Below, one piece after another: positions 1 to 6,534 of a stretch of 8,832 nt of DNA. The stretch spans positions 1 to 8,832 of the forward strand of contig JAEWEX010000391.1 in assembly GCA_023389135.1 (NCBI GenBank), in the 5' to 3' direction. The position numbers were made by a program, and so were the translations under genes. The notes under the pieces are model-generated. The model saw only the letters and a list, made by a program, of their open reading frames with translations. It searched no databases and was not told the origin of the DNA. Positions within the stretch are counted from its first letter, which is position 1; the number at the start of each line of letters is the position of its first letter. Origin of the DNA: Pseudomonadota bacterium (lineage in GTDB: Bacteria; Pseudomonadota; Alphaproteobacteria; Rhizobiales; Methylopilaceae).

Positions 1-17
1 GTATAGTCTGTATACAA
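1..17. promoter_or_regulatory. Possible GntR-type operator (GTATAC palindrome)
   Basis: The perfect 8-base palindrome TGTATACA lies at 9-16, and a wider dyad GTATA-N5-TATAC spans 1-15. This is the only AT-rich stretch in the window and lies about 45 bases before the first gene of the plus-strand cassette. GntR regulators of the FadR/VanR class often bind short palindromes with a GTATAC or GTNNAC core, and amino-acid oxidation operons are often controlled by them. No regulator gene is present in the window; it would have to lie to the left. The site is cut by the window edge, so a second copy or the promoter boxes may be missing. The palindrome is seen; the regulator class is inferred. Confidence 0.35.
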
Positions 18-59
18 ACATCATCCTTGTAAAGCCGCTTGAGCCGGGCGCCCCACCCT

Positions 60-353
60 ATGATCCCCGCCGCCGTGAGACTGAAGAGCGGCCTCCAGCG
101 CGGGCCGGAGATCACCATTCTGGTGGACGGTCGCACGGTGCAGGCATTCGCCGGCGAGACGGTCGCGGCAGCCCTGATGGCCGCCGGTCTGTGGCGCCTG
201 CGCGCGTCCCCGCGCACACGGGCGCCGCGCGGGGCGTTCTGCATGATGGGCGTGTGCCAGGAATGCGCGATCCGCATCGACGGAGCGCTGGCGCAGGCCT
301 GCCTGACCCCGGTGCGCGACGGGATGGCGGTGGAACTGAGGGGCGTGCCGTGA
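60..353 (+). CDS. Small [2Fe-2S] subunit of a heterotrimeric FAD-dependent amino/imino acid dehydrogenase
   Basis: This 97-residue protein is a stand-alone Fer2_4-type (plant-type ferredoxin) domain. Residues 18-40 form the opening beta hairpin and helix (ITILVDGRTVQAFAGETVAA). The cluster cysteines are C61, C66, C69 and C81, with the spacing C-x4-C-x2-C-x11-C. Proteins of this size and motif are the smallest subunit of opine oxidase, HcnA and the three-subunit D-hydroxyproline dehydrogenase. They carry electrons from the flavins towards the respiratory chain, probably at the inner face of the membrane. Its stop overlaps the GTG start of the next gene. I chose the ATG at 60, since the domain begins near residue 17. 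A TTG at 39 would add seven residues, and neither start has a convincing ribosome binding site. The family call is firm; the substrate is unknown. Confidence 0.85.
   Translation: MIPAAVRLKSGLQRGPEITILVDGRTVQAFAGETVAAALMAAGLWRLRASPRTRAPRGAFCMMGVCQECAIRIDGALAQACLTPVRDGMAVELRGVP
338..343 (+). promoter_or_regulatory. Ribosome binding site deciding the GTG start at 350
   Basis: GAGGGG lies six bases before the GTG at 350, inside the end of the preceding gene. It supports starting the large oxidoreductase at this GTG, which overlaps the upstream stop as GTGA. The open frame runs back to 191, but the upstream part contains no domain sequence, whereas residues 6-16 after the GTG already form the FAD-binding strand and glycine loop. 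Confidence 0.6.
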
Positions 354-1762
354 CGCGCCGCGCCGACCTGATCGTGCTGGGAGGTGGTCCAGCCGGCGCC
401 TCGGCAGCGCTCGCCGCCGCGGCGGAGGGGCTCGATGTGGTGCTTCTGGACGAGGCGGAGGCGCCGGGCGGACAGGTGTTCCGTGCGCCGCCCGCTTCGT
501 TCGTGCTTGCAAAGCGGTCCCACGACCAGGCGGAGGGCGATGCGCTCCGAGCCGCGGTCGCCGCCTCCCGGGTGGAGTGGCGTGGCGGGCGGCGCGTGTG
601 GTCGGTCGGTGACCGGTTCCGGGTCGATGCGGTCGGCCCGGACGGGAACGAGGCCTGCGAGGCGCCGCGCCTCATCGTGGCAACCGGCGCGCATGAGCGG
701 GTGGTGCCCTTCCCGGGCTGGACGCTGCCGGGAGTGATCGGACTTGCGGGCGCCACCATCCTGCTCAAGTCGCAGGGCATGGCCCCGGCCGACCGGCTGG
801 TGGTCGCCGGCTGCGGGCCACTGCTTCTCGCAGTGGCGGCGAAATCGATTGCGGCCGGCGCGCAGGTCGCGGCGATCGTCGACCTCGCAGGCCCCGCGGA
901 CTGGCTGCGGACCGTCGGCCCGCTGCTGTCGCGCCCGGCCGTCGCACGCGAGGGCGCGGGCTGGGTGGCCTCCATCGCCCTGAAGCGGGTGCCGGTGCTG
1001 TTCCGCCACGCCATCCTGCGCGCGGAAGGCGGCGACATGCTGGAGCGGGCGGTGGCGGTGCCCGTCGACACCCATGGCCGGCCGGTCCTCGGCGGCCGCG
1101 AGCGCATCATCGAGACCGGCTGCCTCGCCGTCGGGCATGGACTCGTGCCGGGGGCCGAGGCGACCCGGCTGCTGCGTGCGCAGCATCGCTTCGACCGGTT
1201 GCGCGGCGGCTGGGTCCCCGTGACCGATGCTGCGGGCCGAACCTCGATCGCGGGGCTCTACGCCATCGGCGACGGCGCCGGGATCGCGGGCGCAGCCCCG
1301 GCCCTGCTCAACGGCCGCATCGCGGGCCTCGCCGCGGCGAGCGACGCCGGCCGGACCGCGGCGGCAAGCGGTGAACTGCTGGCGGAGCGGCAGCGCGCCA
1401 TGGCGTTCGCGGACGCCATGGCGGGGATGATGGCGCTCAGGCCCGGCCAGGTTGCGGCGATCGCTCCCGACACCGTGGTGTGCCGCTGCGAGGACGTGAC
1501 GCGCGCGGAGATCGAGCAGGCGGTCGCCGACGGCGCGCGGGAGGTCAACCAGCTCAAGCATTTCACGCGCTGCGGCATGGGGCCGTGCCAGGGGCGCATG
1601 TGCGGCGACGTGGCCGGCGAACTGGTCGCGCGTCACGTGGGCGGTCGCGAGGCCGCGGGGTTCTGGACCGGCCGGCCGCCGCTGCGCCCCGTTCCCCTGG
1701 ACGCCATGCTCGGCAGCTTCGAGTATTCCGACATCCTGGTGCCGAATCCCGCCCCGCTATGA
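350..1762 (+). CDS. FAD/NAD(P)-type oxidoreductase subunit with C-terminal BFD-like [2Fe-2S] domain (opine oxidase A / HcnB-like)
   Basis: This is a 470-residue, two-dinucleotide-domain flavoprotein. The first Rossmann motif is LGGGPAG at 10-16. The ATGAHERVVPFPGW segment at 111-124 is typical of this family. A second nucleotide-binding strand and loop, VVAGCGP, sits at 151-157, and GLYAIGDGAGIAG at 302-314 is the FAD-contacting GD motif. The C-terminal region at about 375-430 is a BFD-like [2Fe-2S] domain with C378, C380, C408 and C413; C418 is an extra nearby cysteine. This architecture and length match the A subunit of opine oxidase, HcnB, and the large subunit of heteromeric D-hydroxyproline dehydrogenase. 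In these it transfers electrons rather than binding the amine itself. Short overlaps with both neighbours imply coupled translation and a fixed subunit ratio. The family call is confident. HCN synthase remains an alternative by sequence alone, but the linked DapA-type gene argues against it. Confidence 0.88.
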   Translation: MTRRADLIVLGGGPAGASAALAAAAEGLDVVLLDEAEAPGGQVFRAPPASFVLAKRSHDQAEGDALRAAVAASRVEWRGGRRVWSVGDRFRVDAVGPDGNEACEAPRLIVATGAHERVVPFPGWTLPGVIGLAGATILLKSQGMAPADRLVVAGCGPLLLAVAAKSIAAGAQVAAIVDLAGPADWLRTVGPLLSRPAVAREGAGWVASIALKRVPVLFRHAILRAEGGDMLERAVAVPVDTHGRPVLGGRERIIETGCLAVGHGLVPGAEATRLLRAQHRFDRLRGGWVPVTDAAGRTSIAGLYAIGDGAGIAGAAPALLNGRIAGLAAASDAGRTAAASGELLAERQRAMAFADAMAGMMALRPGQVAAIAPDTVVCRCEDVTRAEIEQAVADGAREVNQLKHFTRCGMGPCQGRMCGDVAGELVARHVGGREAAGFWTGRPPLRPVPLDAMLGSFEYSDILVPNPAPL

Positions 1763-2901
1763 CCGCAAGCTACGACCTCGGCGTGATCGGCGGCGGCGTC
1801 CACGGCGCAACGGTGGCGCTGTTGTGCGCGCGTGCGGGCATGAAGGTCGTGCTTCTGGAGCGCGGTTCGCTCTGTCGCGAGGCGTCCGGCGTCAATGCCG
1901 GCACGCTGACCATGCAGATGACCCGCGTCGCGCTGATCCCCTATGCCCTGAAGGCCCACGCCATGTGGGCAAGCGCGCCGCGGTGGCTTGGCCACGACGT
2001 CGGCGTGGTGGTCTGTGACGGCCTGTCGCTCGCCTTCACGGAGCAGGAGGCCGAACTGCTGACCTATCGCGCCGGACGCCGCCGCGAGGCGGGCGCGCCC
2101 ATCGAGATCGTCTCCGGAGCGGAGGCCCGGCGGGTCGAGCCCGGTGTCTCCGACCGCGTGCTGATCGCAGGGCATTGCGCCGTGGATGGCTACGCCAACG
2201 CCTATCTGACGGGCCTCGCCTACCGCCGCGCCCTGGTGGAGGCGGGCGTCGATCTGCGCGAGGCGACGCCGGTCTCCGGGCTGGACCCGGAGGCGAAAGG
2301 ATTTTCGGCGCTTACGCCTTCGGGCCCCGTCCGCATGACGCGGGTGGTGCTGGCCGGCGGCGTGTGGATCGAGGAGATGATGGGCTGGCTCGGCATCGCG
2401 CTTCCCATCAAGGTCCTGATCAACCAGCTTGCCGTAACCGAGCGGGTTGCCCCGGTGATGCGCACGGTGGTGGGCATCGCCAGCGGCCTGCTGTCCCTGA
2501 AGCAGTATCCCCACGGCACCGTCGTGATCGGCGGCGGCTGGCAGGGACGCGGCGATCGCGAGCGCGGCGGCGCCGAACTCGTGCCCGACGCGCTGATCGG
2601 CAACATCCGCCTCGCCTGCCATGCCATCCCCGGCCTGCGCGGCGCGCGGCTCGCCCGCGCCTGGGCGGGGCTGGAAGCCGAGACCGCCGACGCGCTTCCC
2701 GCCGCCGGCCCGGTCCCGGGCATCGCTGACGCCTATGTCTGCGGCTCGGTGCATTCGGGCTACACCAGCGGGCCGTATATCGCGCACCTGCTGGCCCAGC
2801 GGATCCTCGGCGAGGAACCGGAAATGCCGCTGTTTCCCGTCGAGCGGCTGGTGGCCGCCGAAGGCGTCCCCACCCCTGCCCCCACCATGGATACGCCATG
2901 A
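1759..2901 (+). CDS. DadA/glycine-oxidase-type FAD-dependent oxidoreductase (probable catalytic subunit)
   Basis: This 380-residue member of the DAO family oxidises a C-N bond of an amino, N-alkylamino or cyclic imino acid. The N-terminal FAD site is GGGVHG at 11-16 with the ribose-binding acid E34 (VVLLERG, 30-36). The SGVNAG segment at 43-48 is the usual flavin loop of the family. A glycine-rich C-terminal motif, GSVHSGYTSGP, starts at 329 and is followed by the closing helix and a tail with PLFPVERL. Size and order fit subunit B of opine oxidase, HcnC, or the catalytic subunit of heteromeric D-hydroxyproline dehydrogenase. The start ATG overlaps the previous stop as ATGA. The upstream ribosome binding site is weak, which fits translational coupling. 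No secretion signal is seen, so the complex should act in the cytoplasm or at the membrane face. The substrate cannot be read from the sequence; a cyclic D-imino acid or opine-like secondary amine is likely. Confidence 0.87.
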   Translation: MTASYDLGVIGGGVHGATVALLCARAGMKVVLLERGSLCREASGVNAGTLTMQMTRVALIPYALKAHAMWASAPRWLGHDVGVVVCDGLSLAFTEQEAELLTYRAGRRREAGAPIEIVSGAEARRVEPGVSDRVLIAGHCAVDGYANAYLTGLAYRRALVEAGVDLREATPVSGLDPEAKGFSALTPSGPVRMTRVVLAGGVWIEEMMGWLGIALPIKVLINQLAVTERVAPVMRTVVGIASGLLSLKQYPHGTVVIGGGWQGRGDRERGGAELVPDALIGNIRLACHAIPGLRGARLARAWAGLEAETADALPAAGPVPGIADAYVCGSVHSGYTSGPYIAHLLAQRILGEEPEMPLFPVERLVAAEGVPTPAPTMDTP

Positions 2902-3830
2902 ACTCCGAACCGGGCCACCGCTATGGCGGCATCCACGCGGCCACCGTCGTGCCGATGCGCCCCGACTTTTCCATGGACGAGCCGGCGCTGGCCACCCACA
3001 TCGCGGCGGTCTCCGGCGTGCCCGGGATCACGGGTCTTCTGGTCAACGGGCATGCGGGGGAGAACTTCCTGCTCACCAGGGACGAAAAGCGTCGCGTCGT
3101 GGAGATCGCGCGGGAGGCTGCGCCGGGCCGGTGCCTGATCGTTTCGGGCGTCAATGCGGAATCCAGCCTGGAAGCCGCCACCCATGCCCGCGACGCCGAG
3201 GCCGCCGGCGCCGACGCCATCCTGGTGTTCCCGCCCAATGGCTGGGCGCTGTTCCAGGAGGAGCGCACGGCGCTCGTCCACCACTCCCATGTCCAGGCGG
3301 CGACCGCGCTGCCGCTGTTCCTCTACCAGGCGCCGGTGGGCGCGGGCGCCATGCCCTACAAGCTGCCGGTGCTGGAGGCCCTGATCGGGCTGCCGAACGT
3401 GGTCGGCATCAAGGAGGGAAGCTGGGAGGTCTCGGCCTACGAGGAAAACCGTCGGTTCGTGAAGGCGCGCCGGCCCGACATCGCCGTGCTGGGCTCGGGC
3501 GACGAACACTTGCTGACCAGCTATCTGATCGGCAGCGAAGGAAGTCAGGTCAGCCTCGCGGCCGTGGTGCCCGAACTGGTGGTGGCGTTGTGGCGGGCGG
3601 CGTCCGCCGGCGACTGGGCAAGCGCGCGGCAACGCTATGACCGCGTCTATCCGCTGGCGGCCGCCATCTACCGCCAGGCGCCCGGCGGACGGGCCACCGC
3701 GCGGCTGAAGGCATGCCTGAAAATCCTGGGCCGGCTTCCCTCCGACGAGATGCGGCCGCCGCTGCTGCGGGTTCCCGACCACGAGATCGCGCGGCTGGAG
3801 GAGGCGCTTGCAGCCGCAGGCGCGCGTTGA
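2898..3830 (+). CDS. DapA-superfamily lyase/deaminase (not a true dihydrodipicolinate synthase)
   Basis: This 310-residue TIM-barrel protein belongs to the DapA / N-acetylneuraminate lyase superfamily of class I Schiff-base enzymes. The Schiff-base lysine is K172 (GIKEGSW) and the catalytic tyrosine is Y143 (FLYQAP). The GSGDEHLL segment at 199-206 and SEGSQVSLAAVVPE at 213-226 are the usual late-barrel motifs. The GTTGE loop of genuine DapA is GHAGE at 51-55, so both threonines that relay protons are replaced. The arginine that grips the substrate carboxylate in DapA (YNVPxR) corresponds to G148. It is therefore probably not a lysine-biosynthesis enzyme. Overlap with the dehydrogenase genes suggests it acts on their product, as the delta1-pyrroline-4-hydroxy-2-carboxylate deaminase does in hydroxyproline breakdown. 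An aldolase role on a 2-oxo acid is the alternative. Family call firm; reaction inferred. Confidence 0.85.
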   Translation: MNSEPGHRYGGIHAATVVPMRPDFSMDEPALATHIAAVSGVPGITGLLVNGHAGENFLLTRDEKRRVVEIAREAAPGRCLIVSGVNAESSLEAATHARDAEAAGADAILVFPPNGWALFQEERTALVHHSHVQAATALPLFLYQAPVGAGAMPYKLPVLEALIGLPNVVGIKEGSWEVSAYEENRRFVKARRPDIAVLGSGDEHLLTSYLIGSEGSQVSLAAVVPELVVALWRAASAGDWASARQRYDRVYPLAAAIYRQAPGGRATARLKACLKILGRLPSDEMRPPLLRVPDHEIARLEEALAAAGAR

Positions 3831-3841
3831 GCCGCCGGCTC
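3829..3841. terminator. Short hairpin at the convergent junction, weak terminator candidate
   Basis: GAGCC-GCC-GGCTC forms a 5-bp stem with a 3-base loop that begins inside the stop codon of the DapA-like gene. There is no T-run after it on either strand, so it is not a classical intrinsic terminator. A second GC-rich dyad, CCCGGC-AC-GCCGGG, lies at 3874-3887 inside the end of the transporter gene. The gap between the convergent stops is only 31 bases and holds nothing else that I can identify. Confidence 0.2.
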
Positions 3842-3861
3842 GGTGGGCGCGTGCGACGCTG

Positions 3862-4761
3862 CTAAGTCCTGCCCCCGGCACGCCGGGCGATCCAGATGCC
3901 GGCCACGATCAGCGCCACGGCGAGCAGGTGGTACGCCATGACGCGCTCGCCCAGCGCCGCCACCGCCAGCGCCGCGGTGAACACGGGGATCAGGTGGACG
4001 CCCTGGCTGGCGCGCTCGGGGCCCAGCCGCCGGATCGCCACGCTCCAGGCGACCATGGCCACCGCCGAGGGGAATATCCCCACATAGGCGACCCCGACAA
4101 CGGTCGGTCCGTCGAAGGTCATGGGCAGGCCTGACGCCACCTCCCATGCCGCCAATGGCGCCAGGACGACGGCACCGGCGACCGCGCCAACCGCGGCGAT
4201 GGCGGCTCCCGGCACCTCGCGGGCGAGCGCCCCGGACAAGGCGGTGTAGAGCGCCGCGCAGACCATGGCAGCAAGCCCCAGCATCTCGCCGGTGCCGAAC
4301 GCGAAGTCTGCCAGCCGGCCGGGATCGCCGCCCGACACGATGACCAGCGCGCCCGCCCCCGACACGGCGATCCCCGCCAGCAGCGCCGGGCGGGCCTTCA
4401 GCCCAAAGGCGACGACGCCGATCGCCACCACCAGCGCCGGCACCAGGCTGTTCAGGATCGCAACGTTGATGGCGGTGGCATGGCGCAACGCAACGTAGAT
4501 CAGCGTATGCGGGATGGCGAAGCCGGTGAGGCCGATGACGGCCAGCAGCACCCATCGCTCGCGCGCCGCCCGCCAGGCGGGGACGCCGGCCCAGGCCATG
4601 AGCGGAAGCGCCGCGGCGACGGTCGATATCTGGCGCAGGAACGACAGCGTAAAGGGCGCCACGTTCTCCAGCAGCAGCTTGCCGAAGAAGATGTTGGTCG
4701 ACCACAGGAACGTCGCGGCGACGACCGCCCCGATGCCCGCGAGCGCGCGGCCCGAGGCCAA
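3862..4761 (-). CDS. EamA/DMT-superfamily ten-helix transporter
   Basis: This 299-residue inner-membrane protein has about ten hydrophobic helices, near residues 8-27, 37-58, 70-88, 95-117, 125-143, 157-177, 186-205, 219-240, 252-270 and 276-293. It is built as two EamA repeats. The second repeat ends with the family hallmark of a GER turn (271-273) leading into a final helix (YHLLAVALIVAGIWIARR). Family members export or import amino acids, amines and other small metabolites; the substrate here is unknown. It is the last gene of the minus-strand operon, so it probably moves the substrate or a by-product of the hydantoinase/oxoprolinase pathway. I used the TTG at 4761 because it is the only usual start codon before the first helix. 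It lies one codon after the HyuB-type stop and in the same frame, so translation is probably by re-initiation. Confidence 0.85.
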   Translation of the reverse strand: MASGRALAGIGAVVAATFLWSTNIFFGKLLLENVAPFTLSFLRQISTVAAALPLMAWAGVPAWRAARERWVLLAVIGLTGFAIPHTLIYVALRHATAINVAILNSLVPALVVAIGVVAFGLKARPALLAGIAVSGAGALVIVSGGDPGRLADFAFGTGEMLGLAAMVCAALYTALSGALAREVPGAAIAAVGAVAGAVVLAPLAAWEVASGLPMTFDGPTVVGVAYVGIFPSAVAMVAWSVAIRRLGPERASQGVHLIPVFTAALAVAALGERVMAYHLLAVALIVAGIWIARRAGGRT

Positions 4762-4764
4762 GTC

Positions 4765-6534
4765 TCAGCCGCCGCTCGACCGGGACAGCTCCTCGCGCCG
4801 GCGGATGGTGGCCTCCTCGTCGACGGCACGCGCGTCCGGGGTCAGGATCACGCCGTAGAAGTCGCGGGCGGCGGGTGCGCTGACGGTCTCGTCCATGACG
4901 TCGCGGAGCACCCGCCCGGGATCGCGTGACAGCGGGTCACCGACGCCGCCGCCTCCGGGAGAGGACATCATGAGGCGGCTGGCGCCGCGCGTCCGCCTGA
5001 CCCCATAGACCGGCGGCGTCCAGGCCGGAACGCTGCGCTCCTCAACCTCGAGCGACGCCTGCAGGCCGTCGAGCCCGCCGCCCACGCCGAGGCCGGTGGG
5101 ACGCGTCACGCCCTCGGAGCGGAACGAGAACTCCACGGGACCGTTCAGCTCGACCTCGTAATCCACACCGGTGCCGCCACGGAACGCGCCCGGGCCGCCG
5201 GCATCGCGGCGGAATTCCTGTCGGCGCACGGTGACGGGATAGAGCTGCTCGTAGGTCTCGGAGTTGGGCAGCGTCAGGCCTCCGAGCGTCACGATCGGCC
5301 CTATCTGGTTGAAGCCGTCACGGCCCTCCACCGCCCCGGCGCCGGACAGGCCGATCCAGTGGTAGAGCACCCAGGTGGTGCCGTTCTCGCGGCGGCCGGA
5401 ACTGTTGGGGAACGAGTTCTTGCCCCAGCCGGCGCAGGCGCGCGAAGGCTCGGCCTTGCCCAGAGCATTCCAGCAGGCATGCATGATCTCGTGGCCGGGG
5501 AACACGGTGCACATGGTGACCGGCGCGGGCGGCAGCGCATTGATGACGGTGCCCTCGGGGGCCACGATCTCGACGCAACGGAACGTGCCCTCGTTGCGGG
5601 GGATGTCCGGATCGAAGAACGACGACACCGCCGCGTAGACCGCCGAATAGGTGTTGGCGAGCGAGGAATTCTTGAAGCCCCGCATCTGCGGGGCAGTGCC
5701 GGTGAAGTCGACCTTCATAGCGTCGCCCGAGATCGTCACCGTCACCCGGATCGGGATGTCCATGGGCTCAAAGCAGTCGTTGTCGAAACGCTCCGCGCCT
5801 TCGTAGACGCCATCCGGCAGCGCCGCGACCGCGGCGCGCAGGGAGGCTTCCGCATGATCCAGCAGCCCCTCGAAATAGGGCTCAACGGCGTCCGGCCTCA
5901 ACGTACCGGCGAGTTCCTGCACCTGCTGCTCCCCGATGCGGGTGGAGCCCAGCATTGCCCTGAGGTCGCCGTCGAGCAGGTCCGGGGTGCGGGTGTTTAT
6001 CATCAGCAGTTCCCAGAGGTCCTGCCGGATCGAGCCGGCCTCGACCAGCCGCAGCGGCGGCAGGCGGATGCCCTCATGGAAGATTTCTGTCGCGAGGGGG
6101 TTGTATGTGCCCGCGACGCCGCCGCCGATATCGGACTGGTGGGCGCGGTTGCACGTGAACGCCACCAGCCGGCCATCGCAGAACACCGGGCGCGCGATCA
6201 CCCAGTCCGGCAGGTGGTTGCCGCCGGCGACATAGGGGTCGTTGAGCAGGAACACGTCGCCGTCGGCGATGTCGTCCTCGCCGTGGCGATCAAGGATCGC
6301 GCGGACCGCGAAGCCGCCGCCGCCGGTGTGGATCGGGATGCCGTCGGCCTGCGAGATCAGGGTGCCGTCACGGTCGGTGATGAAGCACGAGAAATCGTGC
6401 GACTGGTTGAAGATCGGGCTGCGCGCGGTGCGCACCATCACCCAGCCCATCTGCCGGGAGATGTGGTCCAGACGGTTCTGGACGAGCGCCAGGGTGATCG
6501 GGTCGAGCCTGGGGGCTGCGGCGTCAGTCGACAT
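4765..6534 (-). CDS. Hydantoinase B / 5-oxoprolinase family subunit (HyuB-like)
   Basis: This 589-residue protein is a full-length HyuB-type subunit. Together with a HyuA-type subunit, such proteins hydrolyse or carboxylate cyclic amides or ketones using ATP: N-methylhydantoinase, 5-oxoprolinase, and the acetone and acetophenone carboxylase relatives. Conserved features include NDPYVAGGNHLPDW at 98-111 and RAHQSDIGG at 130-138, the likely metal and substrate site. GGPGAFRGG in the C-terminal third and the glycine-rich SPGGGGVGDPLSRDP at about 525-539 also fit. The ATG overlaps the end of the HyuA-type gene by 11 bases. A GGGGA about 11 bases upstream is a passable ribosome binding site. Substrate choice within this family cannot be read from motifs; a lactam or cyclic ureide is favoured because of the amino-acid-oxidising cassette next door. 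No frameshift or missing motif was seen. Confidence 0.92.
   Translation of the reverse strand: MSTDAAAPRLDPITLALVQNRLDHISRQMGWVMVRTARSPIFNQSHDFSCFITDRDGTLISQADGIPIHTGGGGFAVRAILDRHGEDDIADGDVFLLNDPYVAGGNHLPDWVIARPVFCDGRLVAFTCNRAHQSDIGGGVAGTYNPLATEIFHEGIRLPPLRLVEAGSIRQDLWELLMINTRTPDLLDGDLRAMLGSTRIGEQQVQELAGTLRPDAVEPYFEGLLDHAEASLRAAVAALPDGVYEGAERFDNDCFEPMDIPIRVTVTISGDAMKVDFTGTAPQMRGFKNSSLANTYSAVYAAVSSFFDPDIPRNEGTFRCVEIVAPEGTVINALPPAPVTMCTVFPGHEIMHACWNALGKAEPSRACAGWGKNSFPNSSGRRENGTTWVLYHWIGLSGAGAVEGRDGFNQIGPIVTLGGLTLPNSETYEQLYPVTVRRQEFRRDAGGPGAFRGGTGVDYEVELNGPVEFSFRSEGVTRPTGLGVGGGLDGLQASLEVEERSVPAWTPPVYGVRRTRGASRLMMSSPGGGGVGDPLSRDPGRVLRDVMDETVSAPAARDFYGVILTPDARAVDEEATIRRREELSRSSGG

Noticed and set aside
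21..512. A 163-codon minus-strand frame at the left edge, possibly a divergent regulator
   Set aside because: It overlaps the [2Fe-2S] subunit and the start of the next gene. Its translation is almost all Arg/Pro/Ala/His and has no helix-turn-helix pattern.
1633..2787. A 384-codon open frame on the minus strand opposite the DadA-type gene
   Set aside because: It is antisense to a clear FAD oxidoreductase, its translation has no motif, and its composition is that of a GC-rich shadow frame.
60..2901. Naming the three subunits hcnABC (hydrogen cyanide synthase)
   Set aside because: Sizes and domains fit, but the same architecture occurs in opine oxidases and D-hydroxyproline dehydrogenases, and the overlapping DapA-like gene points to an amino/imino acid pathway. 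No symbol is justified.
2898..3830. Calling the fourth gene dapA (lysine biosynthesis)
   Set aside because: The GTTGE threonines and the carboxylate-binding arginine are missing, and the gene sits in a catabolic cassette.
3874..3887. Inverted repeat CCCGGC-AC-GCCGGG as a terminator for the plus-strand operon
   Set aside because: It lies inside the transporter coding region, has a two-base loop and no T-run, and such dyads arise often by chance in this GC-rich DNA.
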